From contig CM046445.1 in assembly GCA_025506515.1 (NCBI GenBank), positions 2,010,131 through 2,074,130 of the forward strand: DNA of 64,000 nucleotides, written 5' to 3'. Each line of letters begins with the position of its first letter. Position 1 is the first letter of the stretch. Below are positions 32,941-44,002 of this stretch, one piece after another. The notes under the pieces are model-generated. The model did not search any database, was not told the origin of the DNA, and was given only the letters and a program-made list of their open reading frames with translations. Origin of the DNA: Flaveria trinervia (lineage: Eukaryota > Streptophyta > Magnoliopsida > Asterales > Asteraceae). Position numbers and translations under genes: made by a program.

Positions 32941-33452
32941 TTTGTAAGATTCTAATCACTACTATTATACATTATTAGTTGTAATTATTCATGGGCTTTT
33001 GGTGATTCTTCCTGATCTATGTATATGATGTATCACTAGCTCAACCCGTCATTTGAGAGTCATTACCATCAACCGTCGCTACCGCTATTGCATCGTCTTG
33101 TTTGTTGTTGTTGAGGTCTTTTTTAAAAAATTCTTTTAGTTTTATGCTAGTTGTTTGCATATTTTGAAATAGTTATGTTATTAGGTGTTTGTTATATTAA
33201 TCATTTAAAACGTGATAATATGCAGTATTTGTATGGTTTATCATGTTAATTGTGTGAATCTTTTGAAGTAGTTATGTTATTAGGTATTAGTTTTGTTTTG
33301 TAGTAATATACTAGTTGTGTGACTCTTTTATTAAGTATTAGGATAGGACATATCAAGGGGATTGGGCGTAAACCATTATCATCTGTAGGGTCGACTTCTT
33401 TGTTCATGATCACGAACTCCTTAATCATTGACACAGGTATATGTATCATAAT

Positions 33453-33850
33453 GGGTTAAGGTTATTATGACTCTTTATCATTAAAATAGACTTAAATTAT
33501 TTATATTTTAGATTAAACGGGTCAAATGGGTGAAAACAATATGATTTGAGTTTAAACGGGTCAAAATAATTAAAGTTGGATGTGTTAAATGCATCATAGT
33601 GGGTTTAGGATATTATGACACTTTATTGCTAAAATAGACTTTAATAATCTATATTTTAGACTAAACATGTCAAAATGGATGAAAACGACGTGATTCGAGT
33701 TTAAACAAGTCAAAATGACTTAAAGTTGGATGTGTTAAGTGCCTCATAGTATGTTTAGGTTATTATGACTCTTTATCGCTAAAGTAGACTTCAATTATCT
33801 AAGTTTTAGTTTAACGGGTCAAAATAGGTCTAAATGATATAATTTTTGGA
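33453..33850 (+). repeat. About 140-150-bp tandem repeat, 2.6 copies
   Basis: The order GGTTATTATGACTCTTTATC, then TAGACTTAAATTATTTATA, then AAACGGGTCAAA and AAAGTTGGATGTGTTAA repeats at about 33463, 33610 and 33755, with substitutions. Confidence 0.82.
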
Positions 33851-34039
33851 TGTTTCTAAGTATATTAAGTGTGTTGTTTCAACATGATTAATTGACACTT
33901 AATATATTGAAAGTTGAATAATATATACTTTTCTAAAATATAAATGTTTATTTTGTTTTGCATGATCAAATTTGAAGTCTGTTTCAAAATGAAAATTTCA
34001 TATCACAAACTACAAGTTAATTGCTTCGTAAAATGCTTC

Positions 34040-34740
34040 AAATCAAGTCAAAGAAGACGATTTAGAAGATAAAAGGTTTTCAAAAACTTGCATTGGTGTT
34101 TCACCGACTTTCTTTTCACTTCTTATCTTATATTGAGTGTTGTATACGTCTTTGGTTATGGATTCGTTCTTTGGATTTTGCTTTTTCAAAGATGATAAGA
34201 TGCTACGAGGCTCCATGTTCTGATCAATAAGTTGTTCCACCAAATTGTATTCGTTTTGAGAAAACCTTTTACAAATGGGTGCCCCTCCATATGTTGAGCG
34301 GGATCATGGTTATGTTTGTCATTTCTCACCTCTAATTTTCACGAACGACGTTTGTTGTCGTATATCCCCACTAATTTAAAAGGACATCCGATTATTTTGC
34401 TACCAGATCGTCTGATTGTTGCTTTAAAGTGTTCACCACCACGATCACAGATAAGCCACACCTTTACGACCTGACCTTCTTTTTTCTTTGATCTTTGTGT
34501 AATAATAATGTAACCATTATCACGTCCCCTATTAAAACTCAACAGACTAGCTCATCGAGTGATAAAAATTCTTGAGATGTTTCAAATGATACTTTCGTGT
34601 TCTGATTTTCATCACTCGAGAGATAGTTTATATTACGTTGTTGCGGGTCGTAACTTGACTCTCGGCCAAACTCGAACTCATCATCGGGAACATAAGATTG
34701 GTTTAAATCTGGCAATCGTTTTTAGTAAGTAGATTGAACG
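34040..34740 (-). pseudogene. MULE/FAR1-like transposase N-terminal fragment
   Basis: On the minus strand, VVKVWLICDRGGEHFKATIR then GSKIIGCPFKLVG (about 34470-34350) resemble the WRKY/FAR1-type zinc region that opens Mutator-like transposases. Further along, LEVRNDKHNHDPAQH (about 34320-34270) and QNMEPRSILSSLKKQNPKNE with KDVYNTQYKIRSEKK (34220-34110) match the segment that leads to the transposase core. A stop after NKRRS and a frame change break it, and the catalytic core is absent. Whether it derives from a transposon or from a domesticated FAR1 gene cannot be told from this piece. Element C inserted 13-17 bases beyond its N-terminal side. Confidence 0.6.
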
Positions 34741-35419
34741 TACGAATCATCTTGATTTGTAACACCCGGTTGTTTATTTTAAAAGAAGGATAAGAAATGA
34801 GGAATAAAGAAGGAAATGCAATAAACCCAAGATGAGGGGTTAAAAGTGTCAAAAGGACAAAATCTTTCAAAAGTTGGTGTAAAGGTAGGCATGGCCGCCC
34901 ACCCTCCCTTCACATCACTTTTCATTCGGTTAGAGAGAGAGAAAGAGAGAGAGAGCAGAAACTCTTGGTTGAAGAAGAAGAAGAAGAAGGTCGAATCTAA
35001 GGTAAGAATTCGTGGTTTTTAAGTATTTATGACGGGTTTATCTCGGTTATATGCTTATGTGCTTGTGTGTGTTCGGGTGTCTGTGTGTGTTGTGGGTTTT
35101 TAGGTGTTTGAACTCATTTGCAAAAAGGGTTAGAAGGAAGATACGCCCAAAGTTGCACCAGGTGAGTTTCTTGACCTTGGTTTTTACTTGTCTTAAACTC
35201 TTTGGGCCTGAAAATGTATTTAAACAATTTTTACAATGTTTATGTATGTATACCCGTATGTGTATTTGTGTGTGTTTACGGGTGGAGTTTGATTTTGGGC
35301 TATGTTGTGTATGATGATGTTATGGTTGTGTTTCTAAAGAGTAGGATGTATGATTTAAACTTAGGAACACCATAGATGATGATTGGGAACTGAGTTATGA
35401 TGTTTAAGTGTGTTATAGT

Positions 35420-35705
35420 CTGCCCATGCGCCTAAACAGTGGCCCATACGGCCAACAGAAATAACGGCCTAAGTGTTCCCATGCGCCCAAAACTCATGCG
35501 ACCAAATAGTACCCATGCGCCTAGAATTAGGCTGGAATTGACTAAGTGTCTAGACGTCCAGGATTCCCATGCGCCTGCATAGTGCCCATGCGCCTGAAAG
35601 TTGCCTATGCGCCTAAGTGTTCCCCATGCGCCTGCATAGTGCCCATGCGCCTGTAAGTTTCCCATGCGCCTAAGTGTTCCCCATGCGCCTACATAGTGCC
35701 CACAC
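35420..35705 (+). repeat. CATGCGCCT tandem block in the element C LTR
   Basis: Same repeat as 6005-6357 in element A. A clear sub-period here is CATGCGCCTGCATAGTGCC, a run of about 60-bp units between 35560 and 35700. Confidence 0.85.
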
Positions 35706-36082
35706 GTCTAAGGACTTAGAATATTTTCTGATTTTTAGGTAAAAGTGTAATGTACGCTTTGACTTGGGAGGTTCCTAGGGACTATGTAAGTTGACTTTTT
35801 GAAGTCATAAATGTTATGATGGGTGATGTATGATGTGATGTAAGATTGGTGATTATGCATGAAGATGTGTGATTGATGATGTTTGATGATTATGTATGAT
35901 TGTATGATATGTTCCTTATGATGATGTATGTTTATCTTTCTTATGGCTTTACGTGTCATGTTAATGAACGAATGAAGTATTATGTAACGTAAAGTGAAAG
36001 ATAATGAAAGTGGAACATGAAGTAAGAATGCATGCATTATTGAATGATGAATGAACGAAGGAAAGGCTTGCAAGCACATATA

Positions 36083-36365
36083 TGAGGTGAGCAACCCTAT
36101 TGTTGCAACAGACTCGGATAGCGTGCAATTGTTGAGATTGCCTATGAGGTGAACAAAATGTGGTTGCAACAGACTCGGATAGCGTGCTATCGTGAAGTTG
36201 CCATGAGGTGAGCAACCCTGTTGTTGCAACAGACTCGGATAGCATGCTATCGTTGAGATTGGCAATGAGGTGAGCAACCCTATGGTTGCAACAGACTCGG
36301 ATAGCGTGCAATCGTTAGGATTGCTAATGAGGTGAGCGACCCTGTTATCACAACAGACTCGGGAG
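36083..36365 (+). repeat. About 60-bp tandem repeat in the element C LTR
   Basis: About five units of GAGGTGAGCAACCCTGTTG followed by GCAACAGACTCGGATAGCG. It is homologous to 6690-7034. Confidence 0.88.
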
Positions 36366-36857
36366 AACGAACGTATAGAATGAATGAAAGTTAACGAATG
36401 TAATGGAAGATAATAATCATATTATCAATGTGTATGTATATTGCATGGTCATGAATGGATGTAAAGCGCAGTATGATTTGAAAGAAAGTAATGAATGGTT
36501 TTAATGATTGAAATGTATGTTTTATTATAAAACTAGAACTCACTCAGCAATACTGACTTTTATACATTTTCAGTTGGCAGGTAAACGTTGCTGAGGATGG
36601 ACGGGGGTGAAGCTACTCAGTAGGGGAAAGACCGGCATCCATTCATACTTGTTATCGCTGTTGTTTTGTAATGCAATAAAACAATTCTTTTGTATTCGGT
36701 TAAACTATAGTGTATTGCCCAGCAACAGTGTTTTTATTGAAATGAATACTTTTGTTAAAATAATTCCGCTGCTTAAACTCGTTAATTTATAATGTCTAAT
36801 GTATTTAATGCTGTGAATGACCAACTATGAGGTCTCCGGGAACGTGGCCATACAAGT

Positions 36858-36870
36858 TGGTATCAGAGCC
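36858..36870 (+). other. Primer-binding site of element C (tRNA-Met)
   Basis: TGGTATCAGAGCC lies three bases after the LTR end. Confidence 0.92.
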
Positions 36871-37205
36871 AAAGTTTAAGTGAAATGGGTAAATTTTCAA
36901 AATAAACCTTAACTTAAACTGAGAATGGGACGGAAATAGGGATGGGATGCCAATCTGAGTAGCTGCGTGCCATCAGGTATTTTTGTAAAGTTAACTGGTT
37001 TTATGTGCACATGGTATGTGGTTATGTGTTGTATGTAGATTTAAATTCTGATATAGTCAGATAGGTAATGCTTGGGGTATGAAGAGTAAAGTAAATGGCT
37101 AATCACAACTGGCCATATAATTAGGAACTTACTATACTTGACATAAACTAAGTTGTTCCCTTGAATGACCATGTTGGTGTTTGAATCTTATAGTGCGCTT
37201 AGAAA

Positions 37206-38457
37206 ATGGCCGTTGGTAGATCTTCAAAAGCCTCTCGTGGTGGAGGTCACGGTGCTGCACCGCGACCCAAGAGAGGGAGACCCAGAGTTGAGAAGGTGGC
37301 TCCTAAAACCTGAGACCCCTCATCTGGAGGGTAGCGACGAGAGCGCCAACCTGAGAGCCTCAGTAAAGGAGGCTATGGTGGAAGAAGTTCACAAGGTTAT
37401 GCAGACAATCTTACCGTCGGTGGTGACCAAAGTGATTAAGGCGGTACGGGAAGGGGAACGAAAGGAGAGAAACAAGTCCACGGGGACGGGAGCAACCAGA
37501 GCTGGAAACGGTTCTCTCTGATGATGAAGAGGAAGAGCCTGCACCGGAGGTGGCACGAGGCTGTAACTACGGGACGTTTATGAGATGCAAGCCCCCTACT
37601 TTCAATGGAAATGGCACTGCTACTGCTGCTCACCAGTGGGTGAGGGAAATGGAGGTTGTTCTTGATATCAGTGAGTGCCATGACGACCAAAAGGTGAAGT
37701 TCCCTACCCACTCTTTTGTGGACTCGGCTTTGTGCTGGTGGGACAACATTGTCCAAGCCTAGGGTAGCAGGGCCATTGGGAGGATGAGATGGCCCGAACT
37801 GAAGAAGTTAGTGATTGAGGAATTCTGTCCTCATAAAGAGATGGATAAGGTAGAAAGAGAGTTCCTGCAGCTGGAGGCGGGAACGATGACACACCAGTAC
37901 TACACCACAAAATTTAACGAAATGGCACGTCTGGTGCCGGATCAGGTGATACCTCTGTCTTGAAAGATCAAGAGGTATATTCAGGGTTTGCCAGCAGATA
38001 TTCGCAGGCCCATGATCGCCGCCCGGCCAAGCATGTTTAGGTCAGCGGTGGATTTGGCGGGGAGACTGTATGATGAGAGAACGGTGGTGGTGACTAAAAG
38101 CGGTAGGAAGAGTGGAGGTGATCGAAACTGGCATGGGAAGAGGTTTGGTTGGGGTGGTGCCCCGATGAACAACAAGAGCGCACGGGTGGATGACCGGCGT
38201 GTGGTCACATCTGGTGCAGGATTGAAGAAATGTGGTAAATGCGGGAAGGAGCATTCGGGAGAATGAAAATGGGGATCAAACAGCTGCTTCAAGTGTGGGA
38301 AGCCTGGCCATATGGCTAGAGATTGTGGGGTTGCAAGGTGTTACAACTATGGGGAGAATGGTCATCTGAGCAGAGATTGTAAGAGGCCAAGGGCTGAAAG
38401 TTCGGGAGCGAAGAAGGCTGGAGGAGAAGGGCAGAAGGCAAGCGCCCGAGCTTTCAC
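37206..38457 (+). pseudogene. gag: gag pseudogene of element C
   Basis: The start MAVGRSSKASRGGGHG at 37206 fits the best-preserved beginning in family 1. After it come a basic region, an acidic run (DDEEEEPAPE, about 37520), the gag core (YGTFMRCKPPTFNGNG to LVIEEFCPHKEMDKVEREF, 37565-37870) and the nucleocapsid (38225-38400). TAG at 37760, a frame shift near 37940-37960 and TGA at 38264-38266 break it. The second zinc knuckle reads CYNYGENGHLSRDC, so its second Cys is Tyr; element A keeps Cys there. It continues in the same frame into the protease without an intron-like gap. Confidence 0.88.
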
Positions 38458-39564
38458 GATGACTCGGGAGGAGGCTAGGACAGACCCCGACGTGGTGTCA
38501 GGTATGTTTCTAGTAAACCAAACTCTTGCATCTGTGTTGTTTGATTCTGGTGCTAGTAGGAGTTTCATTTCTGCTGCCTTTTGTGCTAAGTTTCCCATTA
38601 AGAGTAGAGGTATTGATGAGCCCTTCGAGGTAGAAACTGCCATAGGTAAGTCTACAAGGATTTCTGAGGTGATAGAAGGTTGTGATATAGAACTAGATGG
38701 TTATAAGTTCCCTGTTAGACCATTCGTGATGACCTTAGGCGGTTTCGATATAGTCCTAGGAATGGATTGGTTGGCGGACTACGAAGCGAATATTGTGTGT
38801 CGCAAGAAGATGATCCGACTGATAACGCCTGACGGGAATAAGGTGACGGTTTATGGTGATCGAGTCACGACGATCCCGAAAGTGATTTCGATGGCGGTGG
38901 AGGGAAAGTGCATGAGGCGTGGATGTAATGCCTGCTTGGCCTTCGTAAAGGACGTGGATGCGTCAACACCACAGCTGTCTGATATACTGGTTATGTGTGA
39001 CTTTCCGGATGTGTTTCCAGAGGATTTTCCAGGTGTGCCACTTGACCGTGAGACTGAGTTCCAGATTGACTTGATACCGGGTGCCCAACCCGTTGCAAAG
39101 GCACCGTATCAGTTAGCTCCGACGGAAATGAAAGAGTTGATTGAGCAGTTGCAAGAGCTTCTTGATAAGGGGTTTAACAAACCGAGTATCTCTCCTTGGG
39201 GTGCTCCAGTCCTTTTTGTAAAGAATACAGACGGTAGTATGAGGATGTGTATCGACTACCGTGAGCTAAATAAGTTGACAGTGAAGAATCGGTACCCCTT
39301 ACCGACAACTGATGATTTGTTCGATCAGCTTCAGGGTGCCAGTTGGTTTTCAAGGATAGACCTTCGATCTGGCTACCACCCATTGAAAGTAAAGGAGCAG
39401 GATATTCCGAAGACAGCTTTCGCACGCGATATGGTCACTACAAGTTTCTTGTCATGTATTTTGGTTTGACCAATGCGCCAGCTGCTTTTATGGATCTGAT
39501 GAACCGTGTGTGTCGGCCGATGTTGGATAAATCAGTGATTGTGTTTATTGATGATATCCTGATT
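38458..39564 (+). pseudogene. pol: pol pseudogene of element C (protease and partial RT)
   Basis: The protease begins around TDPDVVSGMFLVNQTLASVLFDSGAS (catalytic Asp present) and ends about 38900. RT follows, with PWGAPVLFVKNTDGSMRMC and IDYRELNKLTVKNRYPLP. The usual KKKDG is KNTDG. A frame break occurs near 39420 (AFARDMVTT). The last codons before element D spell VIVFIDDILI, the catalytic FIDD motif, so RT is cut directly after its active site. No RNase H or integrase of C is in the window. Confidence 0.9.
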
Positions 39565-42051
39565 TGTAACATCCTGTATTTTTACGTTAATTAAAAGTTA
39601 ACGTTGTTTATTTTTGTAAGGATCAAAGTTGTCAATTATGAAACTTAAGGTTTACTTATGCTTATTTAGTTGTATGCCTTTAATTCTTCAAATTGAAAGT
39701 TAATAGTTCAATTATGAAATTTAAACATAATTGTAAGTAATAATAATATTGCTAATACTAATAATAATAATAATAATGATAATAATAATAATAAGAACAA
39801 TAAAGGTGATATGAAATGAAAGTTACTAAACTTGAGAATGTTTAAGCCTTAAACTTAATTAAGTTCAAGGGGCCTTTTTGTCAATTTAGAAACCTTGAAA
39901 ATAAAGTTTGGGCATGAAATAACAAACTGGAAACCACAGGGACTAATTGTGTAAAGTATCTAAACCCAAACCCCACCCCCCTTTTCTCTTTCCCCGTATT
40001 TCCGGCCGCCGGCCGGCCAAGTCCGACGCGGCGCCGGTAACCCCCAAATCCACCCGAAACCCTTAATTTTGGTACCAAAATCATCCCAATCGGTTCGTTT
40101 AAACGTTTCGAACTTGTACACATCAATTAATCACCTTCAAACACCGGTTACAACCTCGAACGATTGAATAACCGAAACCCATTAAACTTCATAACCGTTT
40201 GATCCTTAAATCCTAGTAATAATCTAATCAAACGAACATAAACCATCCTCTAACTAATCTTAAGCGTTAACCACTCTCAATAGCACCTGAAACTCACACA
40301 ATCATATCCTTCGATCTCCCCACTAACCACGACCTGTCCGACACTCGATCACCATCATACAGACCTCAAAACCTCTGATTTATAGAGGGCTTTTTATCAT
40401 CGTATACCTTTGAAGCTACACACATGATTAATTTCATTATTATCGGCATTTACACATCGAACATACTCAGGTTATGGTCGGACTTGTTCATCATTCAATT
40501 CTATGCGCCACACTTAAATCCGAGTAATTGAAGACATGTATCCACTCGGTTTTACTTAGGGAATAAAAGCCCTAAGTTTAAACCCATTAACATTTACGAA
40601 TCAAGGAGCAATTTGATTCAATCTGGTTCTAGGGTTCTTGAGGATGGGGGGAAACTTTTGATTTGGATTTATAAAACATTAAAGCCAACTTTAACCACAG
40701 TTGCGGCCCTGGTCTATTGGTTATGTCACTTGCCTCCTAAACATGAGGTCCCGGGTTCGAACCTGGGCAACCTCATGTATTTTTTTTAAAGGTTTTAGCC
40801 CTAAATAAAATTCTGAAATATTTTTAATAAATATAAAAATGGATTTTGTAAACACTAAATATTTTTAAAAGCATCAAATCATTTTCTGTATTTAAACACT
40901 TAAATAAATTTTTTAAAAATATTTTAACAAAGGTTAAATTTGGTTATTTTTATGAATTTTAAATAGTAATTAGTAAATTATTATTTTAAATGTTGCTTTT
41001 AAAGTATTGTTTGAAGCGTGTTAATTTTATTATAAAACTTTATTTTAACTTTATATCTAATTTCATCAAATCATTATAAATATTTTTCTCCTTCATATCT
41101 TTATATAAAATATAAATATATTTCTTTTCATTTATTCCAAGAAAATATATTTGGGTTCCAATTGTTAAAAATAATTGACAAAGTCCCAAACATCAAATTG
41201 AACTTTAGTTCACGATAATTTGCTAAACTTATTATAATTAAACTTTAACGTTGTAAATATATATATAATTTTAGGTGTCTTGTGAAGAACTACATTGGAT
41301 CACTGCTTATTACATTTCTTATTTAATCGTCATTCTATACTTATTTGATCAAGTGAGTATTTCTATACCCTTTTTTTTATATTTTTACACATTTGGGGTG
41401 AAACATGTTACATTATAGACTTTGCACTTGTAAACACGTTTGATTCTTGTAAACTTATGGCATTTCACCTGTATGTTGTGGTTAGTTGAACTTTGTAGCT
41501 ACCATGTAATGTCGAATATATGTACCATCATTAACTATTACTAGCCTAGCGAAGTCATAGATCTATGGGCCAGACAAGCCTGCTTGGTTGATCCAAGTAC
41601 ACTTAGCTAATCGTATATACTTTGAAACATTTGAGACTTGTAAAACTTTATCGAGGTTTGATTGTGCATTCTGTCTTACATCCCTAGCTTACTTTGTTCT
41701 CTAATTTACAACATGAATTGCCATCTTTTATATACTTATGTATTTCAAACTATGGAAACCTCACCAACATTATTGTTGACCTTTTATTTTTAACATGTTT
41801 CAGGAAATACTCAAGCTTGATTTCTACACATTGAAGCATACACAACTAGGAATGGACCTAGATAAATAAGTGAAATAAAATGACTTGTTACCTTTTATGT
41901 TATGTTTTTATTTCTTTGAGAGTTATGATTGTATTAGCACAATTGGAACTTATGTTTAATATAAATTTGGGTTATTAATAGCGTTATGTGGCTGTGAACG
42001 ATCTTAACTCTCACTCCTTGACGTTTCCGCCGTCAAGGTTGGGGTGCGACA
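39565..42051 (+). repeat. 5' LTR of element D, 2487 bp
   Basis: It starts TGTAACATCCTG and ends TTGGGGTGCGACA. It contains a Pol III-like module (40704-40787), a TATA-like TATAAATA (41111-41118) and blocks shared with the E LTR downstream. Confidence 0.94.
40704..40787 (+). ncRNA. tRNA-like Pol III module in the element D 5' LTR
   Basis: An A-box-like TGGTCTATTGG (40710-40720) and a B-box GGTTCGAACC (about 40754-40763) are spaced as in a tRNA gene. The B box lies at the top of a hairpin whose arms are CATGAGGT and ACCTCATG (40742-40777). Eight T residues follow at 40780-40787, a Pol III terminator. The acceptor stem of a true tRNA cannot be formed, so it is tRNA-derived or convergent and not a functional tRNA gene. 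Confidence 0.6.
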
Positions 42052-42054
42052 GAT

Positions 42055-42067
42055 TGGTATCAGAGCC
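42055..42067 (+). other. Primer-binding site of element D (tRNA-Met)
   Basis: TGGTATCAGAGCC lies three bases after the LTR end. Confidence 0.92.
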
Positions 42068-42712
42068 CATAACTATAGGGATCTAGGTTATTAGAAATGG
42101 TGACCTAGACTATGGTATGCATGAACCTTATAGAATTATGATTCTATCTTGTAAAAATTATATAGTTTGCATGCTATATAATGTTATGCCTACTTATGTG
42201 CAATTTGATGCCTTAGCATAGGATTGCTTAAACATTGTTACTTGTCTCCCTAAACTTAGCTTTGACTCTTTGACTCTCGCTGAACATGAAATCTCTTAAT
42301 CTTATTCTCGTCAACATGTGGGAACTTATGCTTATACTTATGATCTTTAGACGTTATGTCTAATCTATATAAATCTCATCAAGGTTTTGATTTCATGAGC
42401 CTAAGAAGTTTGTGTGACACATAGACACCTGTATTCTAGATTTCCTGGCAAAAGGCCCTCGGGCTAAGGCAAGCATATCGCATAAATCCTACGGGACTAG
42501 TTATGCTTACCTGGGGATTTCTGGGATGAGTGATAAACTATGGTCAACATGCATAAATTTCTAAGGCGAATGGATCAACTTACCTTGACGTGTCAACGTT
42601 TCCAAATGGTAATGCGATACCAAATGGAACCATTCCAAGTGCCTTACAAATCTTGCCTTATCCTTGTTGAAATTTCTATTTCTCGTGTCTAACTCATTTT
42701 GCATATTCCAGC

Positions 42713-43938
42713 ATGTCTCGTCATCATGGAAAGCGTGGAAGTTCCGATCGTAAACTAGCCGCCATGATTGCCCGACAAATGGCTGCTGTCATCCCGACTA
42801 TGGTTGCTGAACTTAATAGCACCCTAATGGCTAATAGCAACAACACCAATGGGAACAATAGTGGTGCTCATGGAGAGAATAACAACAACCAAAATGGGAA
42901 CAATCATACTTGCACCTTCAAACATTTCAACTCGTGCAAACCCACTAGTTTTAGTGGAAAAAAAGGAGCCACTGGACTTCTCGAGTGGTTTGAAAGTATG
43001 GAGAACACATTCATTATTAGCTAGTGCCTCGACGAGTTCAAGGTTTGCTATGCCACAAGTGTTCTTCAACAACGAGCACTAACTTGGTGGAATAGTGAAA
43101 AGAGAAATCGTGGAACTGAGGTTGCAATGGCGTTGCCCTGGGAAGAATTTAAGGATATTATGATCCAAAATTTCTGCCCGAGGAGCGAATTACAAAAACT
43201 GGAGGAGGAGTTCTGGAACCTCAAACAAGATGGTGGGAATCACTTGGCTTATTACACCCGGCATCATGAGTTGTGTATGCTTCTACCACACATGGTGGAC
43301 ACCGTGCCCCGTAACATCGAGAAATTTATCAAGGGGGTGCCACCTCAAATTCAAGATGCTGTGGTGGGTAGTAGGCCTACAACTTTGGAGGAGGTGATTA
43401 CTATTACTGCACAGCTCACTGAGAATCATATAAGAGTTGGCACGATGTCGGCAAAGGGTTCCAAGTCTATGGCGAAGGTGACACCCGAGGCAACAAAAGA
43501 GGTAAAGGTCGAGTTATCTCCTCAAAACAAGAAGCATAAGTTCACCTCGACACGCAACTACACTGTGACTGCCCCAAATGCTCCTCAAAAACAAATGGTG
43601 GTTGCAAATCAATCTCCCCTGGCTAAAGCTTATACTGGTCCACATCCTATGTGTAACACGTGCAAGTACCATCATTCAAGCAACTTTCCATGCCGAGTTT
43701 GCTCATTATGTGGGAAGTATGGACACTTGGTAACTACTTGCCTTTGTGTGCCAAACAACACTGCCATGCTTACCAACCGAACCTGCTATAACTGTGGCGA
43801 GCCTTGTCATATTCGTCCGTAATGTCCTTGCAATGCGGGAACTGTGCCACCGGCTCGTGGAAGGGCTTTCAACATCAATGCCAACCAAGCTCAAGCCAAC
43901 AACGACGTGGTGAATGGTACGTCATTGGACTCTTTTTA
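42713..43938 (+). pseudogene. gag: gag of element D
   Basis: The start MSRHHGKRGSSDRKLAAMIA at 42713 is shared by E and F. An Asn-rich stretch follows (42830-42905), then the gag core (CTFKHFNSCKPTSFSG to FIKGVPPQIQDAVVGSR, 42910-43380), and a nucleocapsid with CRVCSLCGKYGHLVTTC (43692-43742) and a second knuckle, CYNCGEPCHIRP, damaged by a TAA at 43820-43822. TAG at 43022-43024 truncates the core. After VVNG the frame runs through the intron-like GTACGT to a TAA at 43936-43938, which would end an unspliced Gag. Confidence 0.88.
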
Positions 43939-44002
43939 AATCGTTTCTTGTCTCATATCCTATCTGTGTTCATCATACCAATAATGGATTATTACCAAAC
44001 AG
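43916..44002 (+). other. Intron-like segment between gag and protease, element D (87 bp)
   Basis: The sequence GTACGT...CCAAACAG interrupts the coding sequence between VVN and GMYLVN. Element C has VVSGMFLVN uninterrupted at the same point. The interior has a T-rich tract (CTCTTTTTAAATCGTTTC) and the in-frame stop. Consensus splice ends and precise frame restoration support an intron. Confidence 0.75.

Larger units (their letters stand above)
32795..34039. other. Intergenic DNA with low-complexity tracts
   Basis: It holds a C-rich tract (32848-32940) and a tandem repeat (33453-33850), listed separately. No gene is visible; the Pro-rich ORF over the C tract is compositional. Confidence 0.6.
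34758..36854 (+). repeat. 5' LTR of element C (family 1), 2097 bp
   Basis: It starts TGTAACACCCGGTTG and ends GTGGCCATACA, directly before the primer site. The left flank TGATT (34753-34757) is the expected target duplication, whose partner lies outside the window. Confidence 0.92.
34758..39564 (+). mobile_element. Element C: family-1 Tekay-like Gypsy, cut by element D
   Basis: A complete 5' LTR (34758-36854), primer site, gag, protease and the first half of RT are present. At 39564 the sequence switches from the RT motif VIVFIDDILI to the LTR of D. The rest of C should lie beyond the right edge of the window. It is the same family as A, sharing the LTR start TGTAACACCCGGTT, the LTR tandem repeats and the gag start. 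Confidence 0.92.

Noticed and set aside
32735..32947. Pro-rich 70-codon ORF
   Set aside because: The proline run comes from the C-rich tract and the first half lies in the solo LTR end.
39565..39620. Host gene promoter downstream of the element C RT
   Set aside because: The sequence is the exact start of the D LTR, repeated at 47438.
40704..40787. Genuine tRNA gene in the LTR
   Set aside because: A and B boxes are present, but the 7-bp acceptor stem cannot form and the 3' part pairs with itself as a hairpin, so I list it only as a tRNA-like module.
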